The position numbers and the translations under genes were made by a program. The notes under the pieces were generated by a model. That model was given only the letters and a program-made list of their open reading frames with translations, ran no database searches and was not told the DNA's origin. From CAZMGV01 sp964621525 [NCBI: uncultured bacterium] (GTDB lineage Bacteria > JAGRBM01), in the NCBI GenBank assembly GCA_964621525.1, contig CAZUMS010000010.1, forward strand, positions 37,868 to 101,867: 64,000 bases of DNA, read 5' to 3'. How positions within the stretch are numbered: the stretch's first letter is position 1; every line of letters starts with the position of its first letter. Below, piece after piece: positions 62,351-64,000 of this stretch.

Positions 62351-62656
62351 AAGAGCGAAAAATCAGCGACGGCATCACCCCATCGAACAGTTTCTCGCGT
62401 TTCCCCGATTTTTCTGCCTGGCACTCAGGCGGACCAGGGAATTTCTTAGGGAAGCCAGGGACAATCACTACTGGCGTAAATCCAGTGCATAGATAGAAAT
62501 GATGCAAGGAAATCCATGACACTGGGCCATCATTTCCCTATGACCCCGGATCATCCAGAGCGCATCTCAAAATCTCCGCATGAGAAACACCGGGCAGGCG
62601 AGCTGTAGAAAACCGGGGCAATTCTAGGCGTATTATTGCGCGGCGGCGGAAGCCGC
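62351..62656. other. Noncoding gap with no recognised feature
   Basis: A 306-base stretch after the hydrolase gene. A 49-codon frame beginning eight bases before the hydrolase stop is the only frame of note, and has no recognisable content. The region keeps the lower GC of the cargo until about 62630, where the GC-rich style returns abruptly. Confidence 0.6.
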
Positions 62657-62872
62657 TCAGGAGTTCTTCGGCTTCGGTGCGCGGTCACGGGCGGGAGTGC
62701 GCCCCAGCCGTTCAGTGCAGGACGCGGGCAGCGCCGGCATCGTTCGCGGAACGGCCGAGCGGATTCTCCGGCTGGCCTCCGCCACGCTCCGGGCCTCTCG
62801 CCCGCGGGGTTTCCAGCCGGTGGCGGCGGGCGTTCCTGCCTTTTTCGCCGGACGGGTTTTAACGGCCTTCAT
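62657..62872 (-). CDS. Small basic Arg/Ala/Pro-rich protein
   Basis: A 71-residue protein with about 20 Lys or Arg residues, a KTRPAKKAG N-terminus like histone H1-type tails, and no hydrophobic core. The ATG lies inside the end of the GNAT gene (14-base overlap), which fixes the pair as one translation unit. It might be a nucleic-acid-binding partner. No family is recognised; without the overlap it would be doubtful. Confidence 0.5.
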   Translation of the reverse strand: MKAVKTRPAKKAGTPAATGWKPRGREARSVAEASRRIRSAVPRTMPALPASCTERLGRTPARDRAPKPKNS

Positions 62873-63389
62873 GACGGGGGACCTCGCTCTCCAAGTATGG
62901 CTGGCCGGCACGAGGGCGCACAAGACGGAACCCCGCCGCCTCGTAGCGGGGGATCAAATCCGCCTCCGGTTCAACGAGCCGGATGCGGCGGCAGCCGGTC
63001 GCCATCGCGTAGTTGTCGGCCGCCGCCAGCGTCAGGTCGAGGATCCGCCCCTTCAGGGGATGTGACGGATCCGGATTCGCTTCCAGGTATTCAAGGGACA
63101 GATGGGATCTCGCCCCGGAGGGTTTGCCCAGACAGAGCCCGCACAGGATTTCGCCGCTCCAGAGAGCCAGATCGAAACGTTCCGGATATTTTCTCCGGTA
63201 ATGCTCGGCCAGCCCCGGCCATGGCCAGCCCGTCGTCTTCAGGTGCTGCTGCCTCCAGACCATTCCCCAGTAGTCGAGTGCGCTGGCCGTAATCTCCGTC
63301 AGTCTGACGGGATGGTTCTCCATCACCGGCGTATACGACAGCCTGCGGAACTGGCGATACCGTTTCTCGGAAATGTCCCGTCCCTGCAT
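62859..63389 (-). CDS. GNAT-family acetyltransferase
   Basis: A 176-residue protein of the GNAT type often seen beside a small basic or disordered partner in proteobacteria: LTEITASALDYWGMVWRQQ, LALWSGEILCGLCLGKPSGA, LSLEYLEANPDPSHPLKG and IPRYEAAGFRLV are recognisable blocks. The RxxGxxG/A loop is weak, so the acetyl-CoA site may be atypical. The start is the ATG before QGRDIS; a later ATG (MENHPVRL) is possible. It overlaps the small basic gene. It may be a mobile or toxin-like pair, but there is no proof. Confidence 0.68.
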   Translation of the reverse strand: MQGRDISEKRYRQFRRLSYTPVMENHPVRLTEITASALDYWGMVWRQQHLKTTGWPWPGLAEHYRRKYPERFDLALWSGEILCGLCLGKPSGARSHLSLEYLEANPDPSHPLKGRILDLTLAAADNYAMATGCRRIRLVEPEADLIPRYEAAGFRLVRPRAGQPYLESEVPRHEGR

Positions 63390-63910
63390 CCGTCACAAGC
63401 TGCATGCGGCGGCCCGGATGTGGCCCTTCTGATTTCAACGGGTTAGCCGTGGACCGATCTGCCCCTGTACGGATTCCGAACGGAAAATATTGCGCAGCGG
63501 CCCTTCACGCCCCTGCCCTGCGGTATCAGGTTCGTCCGGGCGGGCCACACGGGGACTCTCCAAAATAAATACCCACGCGATTTCCGGGGGTTGTGCAATC
63601 CCCTCGGGGACCCACTCTTGATCTCCGGTTCTTATGTTCTAGACTGGCTTCGTGGGGTGGGGTTCCGCCTCAGGGCCGCGCCCTGGCGCGTGCCGCCGGT
63701 CTGGCCGTTCAACCGCCGGAGCCCCTGGAAAAATGCAGGGAACGGTTTTCCTCCTTATTCCTCGTTATCGGGCCTAACCGGCCGGGATCGTTCAGGTTTT
63801 ACTCCGCCTAAGCGCTGTCATTCCGGCCGAAGGCCGGAGCGGAGGGATCTTCTGCTTGCTCAGACTCTCCCGGCGCTCCGCGCCACCCTCCCTACTCAGG
63901 GAGGGTTTGC
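63390..63910. other. Noncoding, no gene seen
   Basis: About 520 bases upstream of the GNAT gene. Open frames here are short and lack coding signals. From about 63860 it turns into hairpins and G runs of the dispersed repeat family. I see nothing else that can be named. Confidence 0.6.
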
Positions 63911-63993
63911 TCCGGTTCCCCCTCCCTGTGAATAGGGAGGGGGGGGAGGGGGAGAGTCCGAAAAAACAGGGGGGGGGGAGGGGTCCCCCGGCG
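63911..63993. repeat. Dispersed G/C-run repeat, diverged copy C
   Basis: CCGGTTCCCCCTCCCTGTGA, then ATAGGGAGG, a G-rich stretch, AGAGTCCGAAAAAAC and a second G-run. The same order of blocks as copies A and B, less well kept, and followed closely by the end of the window. Confidence 0.7.
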
Positions 63994-64000
63994 GGATGAC

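Noticed and set aside
62343-62492. 49-codon frame after the hydrolase gene
   Set aside because: It overlaps the hydrolase stop by eight bases but has no ribosome binding site and no recognised content.

Overview
The window is 64 kb of GC-rich DNA (about 64 percent by eye) from a Gram-negative bacterium with an outer membrane: there are several lipoproteins, an OmpA-domain protein, ExbB/ExbD channel subunits and an MMPL/RND exporter. The gene content (paired ArsA-type ATPases, CsgG-like lipoproteins, DksA/COG0523 zinc genes, ethylmalonyl-CoA mutase, leuA with a leader peptide) suggests an uncultured deltaproteobacteria-like lineage. There is no rRNA or taxonomic marker gene to prove that.

Layout. 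1-11.7 kb is mostly housekeeping: the end of xseA, ribF, aroE, an MMPL exporter, an aldo/keto reductase fused to a chlorite-dismutase-like heme domain, trpE-trpG on the reverse strand, a HAMP-like membrane protein, exbB-exbD, an ftsB-like gene and a small membrane protein. 11.9-16.4 kb is a compact six-gene cluster that looks like a zinc or metal homeostasis operon: two COG0523 GTPases, a DksA/TraR zinc finger, a His-rich lipoprotein and two paralogous proteins of unknown function with an HHxHL motif. 17.9-22.7 kb is an accessory region. It holds nested palindromic repeats, a GlnD-like ACT remnant, a DUF559 gene, fragments of a decayed Rhs gene with lower-GC neighbours, and an orphan gene with its own promoter. 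22.7-27.7 kb has a lipoprotein carrying a winged-helix-like domain behind a sigma-54-like promoter, then glgB-malQ.

28-32.5 kb carries acyl-CoA genes (3-hydroxybutyryl-CoA dehydrogenase, acyl-CoA dehydrogenase, an HpcH/CitE-type lyase) and a di-iron ferritin-like protein. Together with the ethylmalonyl-CoA mutase at 56.5-58.5 kb they suggest an ethylmalonyl-CoA-type pathway. A shared palindromic site lies upstream of the dehydrogenase and the mutase. 32.5-38.5 kb has a YfhO-type membrane protein, a phosphodiester glycosidase, leuA with a textbook leucine attenuator, and an SDR whose ribosome binding site is buried in a hairpin. 38.6-43 kb is a ParA gene, an acidic disordered protein and a 1018-residue protein that joins a lysine-less ParA-like domain to a long coiled coil. 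43-47.6 kb (reverse) holds a short Hsp70, a J-domain protein and two CsgG-like lipoproteins. 47.6-60.1 kb (reverse) holds a MaoC hydratase, an ArsA pair, a zinc finger protein, pcrA, glmS, glmU, the mutase and modB-modC.

60.2-64 kb begins with tRNA-Lys and continues with lower-GC cargo: a TetR regulator divergent from a ferritin-like hydrolase with an operator inside its promoter, then a GNAT and small basic protein pair, then repeat-rich noncoding DNA to the end. No CRISPR array, intact insertion sequence, integrase or replication origin was seen.
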